From Brachybacterium sp. Z12 (GTDB lineage Bacteria; Actinomycetota; Actinomycetes; Actinomycetales; Dermabacteraceae), in assembly GCF_014400405.1 (NCBI RefSeq), contig NZ_CP060496.1:3447915-3511914 (forward strand): DNA of 64,000 bases, written 5' to 3'. Shown here in pieces: positions 17,659 to 26,753 of the stretch. The position numbers and the translations under genes are program-made. Within the stretch, counting starts at the first letter, position 1. Each line of letters starts with the position of its first letter. The notes under the pieces were generated by a model. It searched no databases. It saw nothing but the letters and a program-made list of their open reading frames with translations, and was not told where the DNA came from.

Positions 17659-19043
17659 ATGAGCTTGACCACCCAGCCCGCCCCCGCGACCGCCCCGCGC
17701 CGTCCCGGTCTGAAGGCGCGGCACATCCACTTCATCGCGCTGGGCTCCGCGATCGGCACCGGTCTGTTCTACGGCTCGGCGGGCGCGATCCAGGCGGCAG
17801 GGCCGTCCGTGCTGCTGGTGTATCTGCTGGGCGGCGCGGTCGTGTACTTCATGCTGCGCGCGCTCGGCGAGATGGCGGTGCGGCTGCCGATCTCCGGCTC
17901 CTTCGCCGAGTACACGCGCCTCTTCCTGGGCCCCTGGGCCGGGTACATCACCGGTTGGATGTTCGCCTTCGAGATGCTGATCGTGTGCCTGGCCGATCTC
18001 ACCGCGATCGCGATCTATATGCGCTTCTGGTTCCCGGACACGGCGCAGTGGGTGTGGGTGGCGGTGACGCTGCTGATCGTGGGCGCGGCGAACCTCGCGA
18101 GCGTGCGCTGGTTCGGGGAGCTCGAGTTCGTGTTCACGATCGTGAAGGTCGCCGCGGTGGTCGCGATGATCGCCGGCGGCGCGGCGATCCTGGTGCTCGG
18201 GCTGGGCGCGCAGAGCGGCGGGGGCCGCTCGCGAACCTCACGGCCGACGGAGGCTTCTTCCCGCACGGCCCGGGCGGGATGATCAGCGCGTTCATCCTGG
18301 TGCTGTTCGCCTTCGGCGGCACCGAGATCATCGGCGTGGCCGGCACCGAGGCGGAGGATCCCGGCACCGCGATCCCCAAGGCGGTGAACACGGTCCCGGT
18401 GCGGATCCTGCTGTTCTACGTGCTCGCGATCGGCGTGATCCTGCTGATCACCCCGTGGCGGCTGATCACCGGTGAGCAGTCCCCGTTCGTGCAGATCTTC
18501 GACACCCTCGGCGTGAACTGGGCGGCGGCGCTGCTGAACATCGTGGTGATCACCGCGGCGCTCTCCGCCATCAACGCCGACCTCTTCGGCGCGGGCCGCG
18601 TCGTCGCGGGCATGGCCCGGCAGCGCCTGGCCCCCGCAGCGCTGTCCCGCACCGTGAAGGGCGTCCCGGTGCTCACCACGCTGGCGATGCTCGCGGTGCT
18701 GGTGGTGGGCGTGGCGCTGAACGCGCTGCTGCCCGACGAGGTGTTCACGATCGTCGCCTCGCTGGCGACCTTCGCGACGATCTTCGTGTGGCTGATGATC
18801 CTGCTGGCCCAGGTCTCCTCCCGCCGCGGGATGAGCCGGCAGGAGCGGGACGCACTGCAGTTCCCGGTCCCCTTCTGGCCCTACGGTCAGCTGTTCGCGA
18901 TCGCATTCATCCTGTTCACCTTCGCGATCATGATCTGGCAACCGGAGTACCACACGGCCCTGCTGGTGGGCGGGGGCTTCCTCGGCCTGATGTCGTTGCT
19001 GTACCTCGTTCTCGTGCACGGGCCTGCCGCGCGCCGTTCGTGA
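17659..19043 (+). CDS. Amino-acid permease, APC superfamily (one frameshift)
   Basis: About 461 residues with roughly 12 transmembrane helices, AAT/AroP-ProY type. The N-terminus is [20 protein letters not shown], the conserved substrate-site motif of helix 1. The helix-6 region is [19 protein letters not shown], and the conserved Ile-Asn-Ala-Asp segment is [16 protein letters not shown]. The frame breaks near 18225 in a G5 run (SGGG then [12 protein letters not shown]); one more G restores the protein. The start is the ATG at 17659. It is not obviously linked to its neighbours; the substrate is unknown. Confidence 0.85.
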
Positions 19044-19144
19044 CCGGAGAGCTCGTCCTCGTCCACAGGACGAAGGCCCCGCGCACGCGAGACCGGGCGA
19101 AGATAGGGTCTTCCCGTCCCGTCATCGCGCCCTGAGGAGTACCC

Positions 19145-19731
19145 GTGCGCCCCGCTCCCGCCCTCCCCGGCGACGCCTGCTCGTAGGCCTCGCCCTGACC
19201 TCGCTGGCGGTCGCCGGCTGCAGCACGGATTCCACGCCCGAGCAGCCCGGGGAGGACCTGCTCACCGCCCACGGCCTCGAGGACCGAGACGCCCGCACAC
19301 TCATCGAGGAGCTGGAGGCCCTGCCGCTCGCAGACCGCCCCACGGACCTGATGGCCGCGGTGCTTCCGGACCGGCTGGACCTCAGCGATGCCAGCGGACG
19401 ACAGACCTCGCTCTCACTGAGTGACGAGGATTTCTACGTGTCGATCGCGCCGTTCGTCGGCACCACCCACGACTGCTTCCACCACAGCCTCACCACCTGC
19501 GTGGGCGAGCTTCAGGAGCAGGAGCTCGAAGTCCGCGTCGTGGCGGCCGACGGAACGGTGCTGGTGGACGAGATGCGCACCACCGCTCCCAACGGCTTCC
19601 TCGGCCTGTGGCTGCCTCGCGACCAGGAACTCGCACTGACCCTCACCCAGGACGGCGCGAGCGCCTCGACGCCGGTGGCCACCACCGCGGACTCCCCCAC
19701 CTGCCTCACCACGATGCAGCTGACCGACTGA
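19145..19731 (+). CDS. CueP-family copper-binding lipoprotein (frameshift in signal peptide)
   Basis: The mature domain closely follows periplasmic CueP of enterobacteria: DEDFYVSIAPFVGTTHDCFH, then HSLTTCVGELQEQE, then NGFLGLWLPRDQELALTL, then SPTCLTTMQLTD. Three conserved cysteines (THDC, TTC, SPTC) are likely Cu(I) ligands. In frame upstream is a lipoprotein signal, RRRLLVGLALTSLAVAGCST, with the lipobox Cys. The only start with a ribosome site (GAGGAGTACCC then GTG 19145) is one frame off, so a single-base error near 19165 is likely. The gene lies head to tail with respect to the copper ATPase, which is on the other strand. It probably buffers copper at the cell surface and may supply metalloenzymes. 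Confidence 0.82.
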
Positions 19732-19801
19732 GCGCCAGGAACGGCCCCGTCCGACCGGGCGCGCCGATCGATCTCGCGCAGACCGACGGCGCCGGCACCC
19801 C

Positions 19802-21874
19802 TCACCGCTTCGCCGCACCCCGCAGCCGCTCGGCGCTCGCCTCCGGCCGCAGGTCGAGCCGCCGCAGCAGCTGCGCATTGAGGGCCACCACGATCGTGGA
19901 CAGCGACATCAGCACCGCGCCCACGCTCATCGGCATGACGAACCCGATCGGAGCGAGCACCCCGGCGGCGAGCGGCACCGCGAGCAGGTTGTACCCGGCG
20001 GCCCACCAGAGGTTCTGGCGCATCTTCCGGTAGGCGGCGCGGGAGAGCTCGAGCACGGAGAGGACGGAGCGCGGGTCGGAGGAGGCGAGCACCACCCCGG
20101 CGGAGCCGATCGCGACGTCGGTGCCGGCGCCGATCGCGAGGCCGACGTCGGCCCGCGCGAGCGCCGGCGCGTCGTTGACTCCGTCGCCGACCATCGCGAC
20201 CCGCTTCCCCTCCTCCTGCAGCTGGGCGACCTTCGAGGCCTTGTCCTCGGGACGCACCCCGGCGAAGACCCGGTCGATGCCGAGCTCGGCGGCGACCGTC
20301 TCGGCCACCGGTCGGGCGTCTCCGGTGATCATCACGACCTCCATGCCCTGGGCGTGCAGGGCCTCGACCGCGTCCCGGGACTCGGGCCGGATCTCGTCGA
20401 CCACGCGCAGCGCCCCGATCAGCTCACCGCCTGCGAGGACGTGGAGCACGGTCGCACCCTGCTCGCTCCAGGCTTCCGTGGCCGGGAGCGGGTCCATCTC
20501 GTGCTGGGTGAGCAGGTACGGGCCGCCCACCTCCACGACGGTTCCGTCCACGCTCGCGCGCACCCCCACTGCGGGCGAGGAGCTGAAATCGTCCCCTGCA
20601 CGATGGGCCAGCTCCCGCTCCTCCGCAGCCCGCACGATCGCCCGTGCCAGCGGGTGCTCGCTCGGCGCCTCGGCGCTGGCCGCGAGGGCGAGCACCTCGT
20701 CCTCGGTGCGTGGGCCGACGGTCTCGATTCCGGTCACCGCAGGCTCGCCCCTGGTGAGCGTGCCGGTCTTGTCGAACAGGACGGCCTCCACGGTGCGCAT
20801 CTGCTCGAGCGCCAGCCGGTCGGTGACCAGCACCCCACCGCGAGCGGCGCGCTCGGTGGCGATCGAGACCACCAGCGGGATGGCGAGACCGAGAGCGTGG
20901 GGGCAGGCGATGACCAGCACGGTGATCACACGGATCACGGCCTGGTCGGGGCTGCCCACGAGCAGCCAGACGACGGCGGTGAGGAGGGCGGCGCCGAGCG
21001 CGAACCAGAACAGCCATCCGGCGGCGGTGTCCGCGAGGCGCTGGGCGCGGGAGGAGGAGCCCTGCGCCTCGGAGACGAGGCGGCGGATCCCGGCGAGCGC
21101 GGTGTCCTCTCCGGTCGCTGTGATCTCCAGGCGCAGGCCCGAGTCGGTGGCGACGGTTCCGGCGACCACCTGGTCGCCGATCTCGCGGCGCACGGTGGTG
21201 GACTCTCCGGTGATCATCGACTCGTCCATCGCGGCGGCGCCGTCGAGGATCTTCCCGTCGGCCGGGACCGAGGCGCCGGGGCGCACCAGCACCACATCGC
21301 CCGTGACGAGGTCCGACGGGGAGACGGTCACCGTGGAGCCGCCCTCGACCTTCTCCGCCTCATCGGGCAGCAGGGCGGCGAGCGAGTCCAGGGCCGAGCT
21401 GGTCTGTGCGAGGGAGCGCATCTCGATCCAGTGGCCAAGCAGCATGATCACGATCAGCAGCGCGAGCTCCCACCAGAAGTCCAGCTGCGGATCCAGCAGG
21501 CCCAGGGTGGCTCCCCAGGAGGCGAGGAATGCGACGGTGATCGCGAGGCCGATCAGCAGCATCATCCCCGGCGCACGGGAGCGGATCTCCGAGACGGCGC
21601 CGGCGAGGAAGGGCCTGCCTCCCCATAGGTACATGACGGTGCCCAGCAGCGGGGACACCCAGGGGAGCCAGCCGGTCTCGGGCAGGCGGTAGCCGAGCAG
21701 CTCCGCGACCATGGCGCTCGCGGCGACCACCGGGATGGCCAGCACGAGCATGATCCAGAACAGCGAACGGAACTGCGCGACGTGGTCACCGTGGCCGGCG
21801 TGACCCTCGTGCCCGCCGTGACCCTCGTGCCCGCCGTGACCCTCGTGCGCAGGGGTGTCGGAGTCGTGGTGCAT
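19802..21874 (-). CDS. copB: Copper-translocating P1B-type ATPase, CPH (CopB) class
   Basis: 690 residues, intact. The N-terminus is His-rich (three HEGHGG-type repeats) and replaces the CxxC metal-binding domains of CopA. The ion-path motif in helix 6 is VIACPHALGLAIPLVV, a CPH rather than CPC motif, which places it in the CopB/P1B-3 class. The phosphorylation site is LFDKTGTLTRGEP, the actuator loop is SMITGEST, and the hinge is MVGDGVNDAPALARADVG. The C-terminal MxxxS-type motif is PMSVGAVLMSLSTIVVALNA. A CsoR-type operator lies 36 bases upstream. It exports copper; Cu(I) versus Cu(II) preference is not certain. Confidence 0.92.
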   Translation of the reverse strand: MHHDSDTPAHEGHGGHEGHGGHEGHAGHGDHVAQFRSLFWIMLVLAIPVVAASAMVAELLGYRLPETGWLPWVSPLLGTVMYLWGGRPFLAGAVSEIRSRAPGMMLLIGLAITVAFLASWGATLGLLDPQLDFWWELALLIVIMLLGHWIEMRSLAQTSSALDSLAALLPDEAEKVEGGSTVTVSPSDLVTGDVVLVRPGASVPADGKILDGAAAMDESMITGESTTVRREIGDQVVAGTVATDSGLRLEITATGEDTALAGIRRLVSEAQGSSSRAQRLADTAAGWLFWFALGAALLTAVVWLLVGSPDQAVIRVITVLVIACPHALGLAIPLVVSIATERAARGGVLVTDRLALEQMRTVEAVLFDKTGTLTRGEPAVTGIETVGPRTEDEVLALAASAEAPSEHPLARAIVRAAEERELAHRAGDDFSSSPAVGVRASVDGTVVEVGGPYLLTQHEMDPLPATEAWSEQGATVLHVLAGGELIGALRVVDEIRPESRDAVEALHAQGMEVVMITGDARPVAETVAAELGIDRVFAGVRPEDKASKVAQLQEEGKRVAMVGDGVNDAPALARADVGLAIGAGTDVAIGSAGVVLASSDPRSVLSVLELSRAAYRKMRQNLWWAAGYNLLAVPLAAGVLAPIGFVMPMSVGAVLMSLSTIVVALNAQLLRRLDLRPEASAERLRGAAKR
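21800..21850. repeat. 18-bp tandem repeat encoding HEGHGG units
   Basis: GTGACCCTCGTGCCCGCC occurs twice in perfect tandem (21800-21817, 21818-21835), followed by a third partial copy to 21850. It encodes the His-rich metal-binding N-terminus of the copper ATPase on the minus strand. Copy number could vary between strains. Confidence 0.85.
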
Positions 21875-21909
21875 CGACGTCTCTCCTCTCGGACGACTCC
21901 CTCCACCGT

Positions 21910-21926
21910 ATACCCCATGGGGGTAT
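21910..21926. promoter_or_regulatory. CsoR-type copper operator upstream of copB
   Basis: ATACCCCATGGGGGTAT is a near-perfect palindrome of the TACCCC-N-GGGGTA type bound by CsoR. It lies 36 bases upstream of the copB start. Confidence 0.8.
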
Positions 21927-22091
21927 TCCGCCAGACTGGTATGACACGCACCATCACGGCACCGGCACGGGCACCGCGGACCTGATCGGCGGAGCGCGAG
22001 CCCCGCCGATCTCTTCCCCCGTCGGACCCCGGGTCTACTCTCGGCCCTGAGCGCACGGCACACCGCCGGCGCCGACGTCGAGGAGGACGCC

Positions 22092-22517
22092 ATGCCCGCA
22101 GGACTCCACCCCTATCTCAACTTCGACGGCAACGCCCGTGAGGCGTTCGAGTTCTACGGCCGCTGCCTCGGGGCGATGCCGCAGTTCTCGACCTTCGGCG
22201 AGTTCCAGGCCGTCCCCGAGGGACATCCCGCCTCGGATCTGATCATGCACGGCTCCCTCGAGGTCTCCGATCTGATCAAGCTCTACGTCTCCGACGTCAT
22301 CGAGGGCATGGCCGCCTACTCCCAGGGCACCAACGTCACGCTCTCGCTGATGGGCGATGACGAGACCTTCCTGCGCGGCGCCTTCGAGAAGCTCTCCGAG
22401 GGCGGCAGCATCACGATGCCGCTCGAGAAGCAGATGTGGGGCGACATCTACGGCTCGTTCACCGATCGCTTCGGGATCGTGTGGCAGGTGAACATCTCGT
22501 CCCCCGAGACGGCGTGA
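22092..22517 (+). CDS. VOC-family PhnB-like protein
   Basis: 141 residues. The N-terminus (PYLNFDGNAREAFEFYGRC) and the C-terminus (WGDIYGSFTDRFGIVWQVN) are signature ends of PhnB-like proteins, a branch of the vicinal-oxygen-chelate (glyoxalase) superfamily. Many members are annotated as 3-demethylubiquinone methyltransferases by old transfer; no such activity is expected. GAGGAGGA sits 7 bases before the ATG. It is a single gene followed by a hairpin; the function is unknown. Confidence 0.85.
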   Translation: MPAGLHPYLNFDGNAREAFEFYGRCLGAMPQFSTFGEFQAVPEGHPASDLIMHGSLEVSDLIKLYVSDVIEGMAAYSQGTNVTLSLMGDDETFLRGAFEKLSEGGSITMPLEKQMWGDIYGSFTDRFGIVWQVNISSPETA

Positions 22518-22538
22518 GAGGCAGGAGTATCCTGCCTC
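22518..22538 (+). terminator. Hairpin after the PhnB-like gene
   Basis: GAGGCAGGA pairs perfectly with TCCTGCCTC around a GTA loop, starting one base after the stop codon. There is no T-tract, so termination is inferred from position and stem strength. Confidence 0.5.
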
Positions 22539-22587
22539 GGGGCCACAGCACGGCGGCCCCGACGTCTCTTGCTAAGGAATCTTCACC

Positions 22588-23250
22588 ATGACCTCTCCCC
22601 GCGTGACCGTCCAGCAGGCCTGGGATGCCCTCGTCCGGGGCAACGAACGGTTCATGGCCGGGGAGCTGCGACACCCCCAGCAGAACGCGGCCCGCCGCAG
22701 CGAGCTGCGCGGCAGCCAGGCCCCGAACGCGGCGTTCCTGGGCTGCTCGGACTCGCGCGTGGCAGCGGAGATCCTCTTCGACTGCGGCCTGGGTGACCTG
22801 TTCGTGGTGCGCAACATCGGCCAGATCGCGAACGACAACACCACCGCGACGATGGAGTTCGCCGTCGCCGAGCTCGGCGTCGCCGTGATCGTGGTGCTCG
22901 CGCACGGCTCGTGCGGAGCGGTCAAAGCGGCGATCGATCAGACCACCGCCTCCCCCTCCGAGGTGACCCCCGCGATCCGCAAGGAGCTCGAGGCGATCCA
23001 GCCCTCCGTCCAGCAGGAGTGGTTCGCCTCCCAGCAGGTCAGCCCCTACGTGGACCCGTCCCTGATCGATGTGGACGCGGTGGGGCGCCGCCACCTCGAC
23101 GAGACCATCAACGCGCTCATGCGGCAGTCGAAGGTCATCTCCGACGCGGTCGCCGCGGGCGATCTCGCGATCGTGGGCTGCCAGTACCAGCTCGAGGAGG
23201 GCCGGGTCTCCCCGATCTCCTGGGTGGGCAAGGTCGAGATCGCGGCCTGA
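22588..23250 (+). CDS. Beta-class carbonic anhydrase
   Basis: 220 residues. The zinc ligands are in FLGCSDSRVAAEI (Cys and the Asp-Arg dyad) and VLAHGSCGAVKAA (His and Cys). RNIGQIANDN and the C-terminal VGCQYQLEEGRVSPI are further family signatures. It interconverts CO2 and bicarbonate in the cytoplasm. The start at 22588 follows TAAGGAAT. It is separate from its neighbours, with a hairpin upstream, and is probably a housekeeping enzyme. Confidence 0.93.
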   Translation: MTSPRVTVQQAWDALVRGNERFMAGELRHPQQNAARRSELRGSQAPNAAFLGCSDSRVAAEILFDCGLGDLFVVRNIGQIANDNTTATMEFAVAELGVAVIVVLAHGSCGAVKAAIDQTTASPSEVTPAIRKELEAIQPSVQQEWFASQQVSPYVDPSLIDVDAVGRRHLDETINALMRQSKVISDAVAAGDLAIVGCQYQLEEGRVSPISWVGKVEIAA

Positions 23251-23267
23251 CCGCGCGCCGGGTGGAG

Positions 23268-24092
23268 TCAGCCGAGGGCGGTGCGCACGATGCCGTGCAG
23301 CTCCTCGAGCCGGCCCCACTCGTCGTCGTCGCTGCCGGCGTAGACCAGGGAGAGCCGGCCGCTGTACCCGGCCTGCGCGAGCGCGGCGAGGCTGCGGGAG
23401 ATGTCCTCCGCATCGAGCACGCCGGGCGAGGATTCGCGCACCTTGACCTGTGAGCATTCGGCGCCGCCCGCGACCGCGGCGATCTGCGCGTACTTGTCCG
23501 GCCCGTCCCAGTTGCCGGTGTCGATCAGCAGCCCCACCTCCCCCTCGAGGCGCTCGAGCAGCGCGCGGGTGGTCTCGGCGCCCACGAGCAGCGCCTTCCA
23601 GTTCTCGGTGAGCACCCGGAGGTCGGTGTGGTCCGCGGCCAGGGCGCGCAGGCGCTGCGCGCTGAGGGCGAGGGTCTCGGGCGTCGGCGGCTGATCACCG
23701 GCGGGCACGCGGGCCCGGCGCGCGCCGAGCTGCTCGGCGATCTCGAGCCATCCGGACAGCCAGCGCTGCTGCTGCGCGCCGTGCTCGGGGTGGGTCACGT
23801 CCCCGTCGTCGACGAGGAAGCACTCGAGATCCACCTGCGCGCTGGCGAAGGCATCCTGCAGCTCGGCGAGGTAGGCGGAGTCGGTGCGCGGGAGGTAGAA
23901 GTGGCACAGCTGGGCGCTGGTGAAGCCGTGGGCGGCGAGCTGCGCGGGCAGCTCGAGCAGGTCCAGACCGTCCTCGGCGGGGTTCTCGGTGAGGCCGCCC
24001 GACGGCGCGGAGCCGGGCGCGACGTAGCGGCCCATGGTGCGGAACAGGGACCAGGTGTGGACGGCCTTGGTGGGATCGAGCGAGGGGGTCAT
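23268..24092 (-). CDS. Sugar phosphate isomerase/epimerase-like TIM-barrel protein
   Basis: 274 residues of the AP-endonuclease-2/xylose-isomerase-like barrel family. Visible elements include GLDLLELPAQLAAHGFTSAQ, LEIAEQLGARRARVPAG, LRVLTENWKALLVG (a metal-ligand Glu) and VGLLIDTGNWDG (an Asp typical of the metal site). A C-terminal YSGRLSLVYAGSDDDEWGRL replaces the usual final Glu motif. The substrate is unknown. It lies downstream of a lipoprotein gene on the same strand, with a 29-base gap; a functional link is not evident. Confidence 0.72.
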   Translation of the reverse strand: MTPSLDPTKAVHTWSLFRTMGRYVAPGSAPSGGLTENPAEDGLDLLELPAQLAAHGFTSAQLCHFYLPRTDSAYLAELQDAFASAQVDLECFLVDDGDVTHPEHGAQQQRWLSGWLEIAEQLGARRARVPAGDQPPTPETLALSAQRLRALAADHTDLRVLTENWKALLVGAETTRALLERLEGEVGLLIDTGNWDGPDKYAQIAAVAGGAECSQVKVRESSPGVLDAEDISRSLAALAQAGYSGRLSLVYAGSDDDEWGRLEELHGIVRTALG

Positions 24093-24121
24093 GGCTCTCC
24101 TGCCGTCGGCGACCTCGCAGC

Positions 24122-24556
24122 TCAGAGGCTGAAATGTGTCGCCAGGTCGTCGGTGGTGGGGTTCGCGCCGGAGGCCGGGGGGACCACGTCGGCGGTGGTC
24201 ACGCGGGTGCTGCGGTCACCGTCGGGGTGGGCCTCGAGGCGCACATAGGCGGTGCGCACGTCGGCCTGTGCGAGGTAGGTGCGGGTCACGGTCTCGAGCA
24301 CCGTCAGCAGCGACTGCTCGATCTGCTCGCGCTCCTCGCCCGCGAGCACCAGCACCCCGCTGAGGGTGGTGCCGGCGGTGGAGCTGTCCTGGAACTGGAC
24401 CGCTCCGTCGAGGTGCTCGGGGAGCTCCTGGACCGCGGCGCGCAGCGCGTCCTGGACAGCGTCCACGTCGCTGCGCCCGCCCACGCCGCAGGCGGCGAGC
24501 AGGCTGGCGATGATCCCCACGAGCGCTCCTCTGCGGCCGATGTCCCTGCCTGTCAT
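24122..24556 (-). CDS. Small lipoprotein, candidate immunity partner of the WXG-leader hydrolase
   Basis: 144 residues. The signal is RRGALVGIIASLLAACGVGG with a lipobox LAAC. The mature domain (DAVQDALRAAVQELPEHLDG, then EEREQIEQSLLTVLETVTRT) is unfamiliar to me. It starts 23 bases downstream of the WXG-leader hydrolase gene. A similar lipoprotein gene follows the second WXG-leader gene (49201-49601), although the two lipoproteins are not evidently homologous. By analogy with type VII lipase toxins that pair with lipoprotein immunity factors, it may protect the producer. That role is inference. Confidence 0.6.
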   Translation of the reverse strand: MTGRDIGRRGALVGIIASLLAACGVGGRSDVDAVQDALRAAVQELPEHLDGAVQFQDSSTAGTTLSGVLVLAGEEREQIEQSLLTVLETVTRTYLAQADVRTAYVRLEAHPDGDRSTRVTTADVVPPASGANPTTDDLATHFSL

Positions 24557-24579
24557 CGGGCCATTGTGTCGCACCGGGG

Positions 24580-25931
24580 TCACTCGTGGTCGCGGTGCAC
24601 GCCCGAGATGTAGTGCTGGACGCTGTCCGGATCGCCCTCCAGGAAGGGCTGCAGGCTCGGGTCCTGGGAGTACGCGTACAGCGGCGAGGCCGGGTCCTGC
24701 AGCTGGGCGGCGACCGACTCCTGGTACTCCGCGCCGCTGTGGTTGGTGCCGACGTCGAAGGGGTGCGCGCCGGGGCTGTCGAGGGTGATGGTGGTGGCGT
24801 GCTCGGGCCCGCCGCCGCCCGGCCCGAGGGGCGGCGCCGCCCAGGTCGATCTTCGGCACCACGTCCGCGCCGTGCTGGAGGTTCAGCTGGTTCACGGAGC
24901 TGGGCACGGCGTAGTTGTCCACCGGGGAGCCGTAGGTCATCACGTTGGTGAGGTTGTACTGCGCGGCGAACTCCGGGTTCGCGGCGAGGCTCGCGGCGAT
25001 CATGCCGCCCTGGGAGTGACCGTTGAGCATCAGCGGGGTGCCGGGCGGGATGCCGTGGTCCGCATAGAGCTGCGCGATCGCGTCGGCCGTGGCCTCGGAG
25101 CCGGCGGACCAGCCGTTCGGGCCGGCCTGCAGGGCGTTGCCGGTGAGGTCCATCGGGTTGTCCCCGGCACCGGGGCCCCACAGCTCGGTGCCCGGGATGT
25201 TCACGATCACGCCGGTGGGCGGGTTGCCGACCACGCTCATCGAGACCTCGCCGGTCTGCTTGTCGCCGTAGGTCTGGTTGGTGTTGGCGATGATCTGCGC
25301 GAGGTCGCTTGGCGCCACCAGGCCGGATTGCTCGGGGGTGACGGCCGGGGCGCATCGGCGTAGCCGGTGCCGTCGTCGGCCCATCTCAGGTCGTGGCCGG
25401 TGAGCAGCTCGATCACGTCCCCGGTGCCGCGGACCAGGCCGGTCAGCCCGCCCACCAGAAGCTCGGTCACGCGCGGCCACTCGAGATCGCGGATCGCATC
25501 GATCGCGGTGCCGAGGAAGTCCCGGCCGTCCTGGATCCGGTCCCCCAGCCAGTCCATGCCGTCGGAGAAGCGGTCCCCGAGCCAGTCGACGCCGCCGCGG
25601 ATCCCGTCGACGATGCCCCCGCCGGTCTCGCTCAGCCAGTCCATGGCCTGGCCGAACCAGCCCTCGTCCTCGACGGAGGAGGCCTGCTCCTGCTCCTCGG
25701 CGTGCCGCTGCAGCTCACGGGAGCGCTCGCCCAGGCCCGGGACCACGACCCCCTCCCCTGGCGGCGCACGGCGCCCCACTGCTCACGGAAGGCGTCGGCG
25801 TCCGGGCCGATCCATTCGACGCCGCTCACGCTCGAGTGCAGCCCGTCCATCACGCCCTCGAGTCGCTGCGCGGCCCGCTCTAGCGCCTCGGACTCGCTGA
25901 GCACCTGGTCGGTGTCCATGCCCTGGAACAT
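24580..25931 (-). CDS. WXG100-like leader fused to an alpha/beta hydrolase (three frameshifts)
   Basis: About 450 residues after correction. The leader is MFQGMDTDQVLSESEALERA, then VEWIGPDADAFREQWGA, ending in HAEEQEQASS at about residue 85. This is a helical hairpin with the W-x-G-like turn of WXG100 proteins. A Gly/Trp-rich middle follows (WLSETGGGIVDGIRGGVDWL). The C-terminal half is a lipase-like alpha/beta hydrolase with the nucleophile elbow LNGHSQGGMIAASLA and NVMTYGSPVDNY. Breaks lie near 25757 (G4 to G5), 25345 and 24835 (one extra C). There is no signal peptide, as expected for type VII-type secretion. The same leader occurs on the calpain-like protein at 49660-51217. It overlaps the upstream gene (TGATG) and is followed by a lipoprotein gene. 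Confidence 0.72.
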
Positions 25932-26703
25932 CAGGCGGCCCTTCCCGTGGTGACGGCGGTGACGTGGTTGATCGCGGCGATGACCTTGGCGCGCATCGCG
26001 GAGGTGAGGGAGCCGGGCTCGAGGGCGCGGGCCTCGGCGCCGTCCTCACCGGGCACCAGCACGGCGAGCTGCTCGCCCTGCTCGCCGAAGGCGTACCAGG
26101 AGCCGCCGCTGACCACGGTCTCCTCCGGGGTGGGGGCGGCGGTCACGAGCATCTGCACCTCGGCGAGCGCGGGCGCGTCGGGCAGCTGCTCCGGGGCAGG
26201 CGCGAGATCGGAGTCGGTGAAGGCGGGGCGCTGCGGCAGCACCTTCTCGAAGACGGCGCTGAGGTGCTCGATCGTGGACAGTCCCAGCAGCACTGCGTCG
26301 GCGCGGCGTCCCAGGCGCATGGTCTCGGCGTCGGCGGTGACCTCGTGCATCTGGTCGATCAGGGCGACGACGCGGCCGGCGATCAGCAGGCGGGTGGTCC
26401 AGGCGCGGTCGCCGTCCACGCACACCAGCTCGATGCTGACGGGGAGCGCAGCGCGGTGTGCAGCAGCTGCAGCCAGTGGCGGTCGATGACCAGGCCGTCC
26501 TCGGTGCCGGGGGCGTCCACGAGGAGCCCCACCAGCTCGAGCTCGACGATCTGCTCCTCGGTGAGCTCGGCCTCGGGCTGCTCGTCCCGGGCGAGGGCGC
26601 GCACCCAGTGCCAGGACGCCTCGGAGATCCGCACCAGGCGGGAGTCGCCCGGGAGGGAGGTGATCCGTGGTCTCTGCTCGGCGGTCGTGTCGTCGGCTGT
26701 CAT
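25931..26703 (-). CDS. Unidentified protein coupled to the WXG-leader hydrolase, possibly EspG-like (one frameshift)
   Basis: About 257 residues, joining two frames at about 26432 (TALRSP then VSIELVCVDGDRAWTTRLL). There is no signal peptide or membrane segment. The layout is an N-terminal helical part (LTEEQIVELELVGLLVDA), a central strand-rich part (VCVDGDRAWTTRLLIAGRVV) and a C-terminal part (TVVSGGSWYAFGEQGEQLAV). This vaguely recalls EspG-type chaperones of ESX substrates, but I do not see a decisive motif. Its stop overlaps the start of the hydrolase (TGATG), so co-expression is certain. A secretion chaperone role for the WXG leader is an inference. Confidence 0.5.
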
Positions 26704-26753
26704 GCTCGGCCCCTCCGTGGATGTGCGGCTGAAGGCGCCGCGATGCGCCCTGG

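Noticed and set aside
21800..21850. Tandem 18-bp repeats as a CRISPR array
   Set aside because: Contiguous repeats without spacers, inside the coding sequence of the copper ATPase His-rich tail.
22081..22517. Annotation of the PhnB-like protein as a ubiquinone methyltransferase
   Set aside because: No SAM-binding motif; it is a VOC-fold protein and the old name is a transfer artefact.
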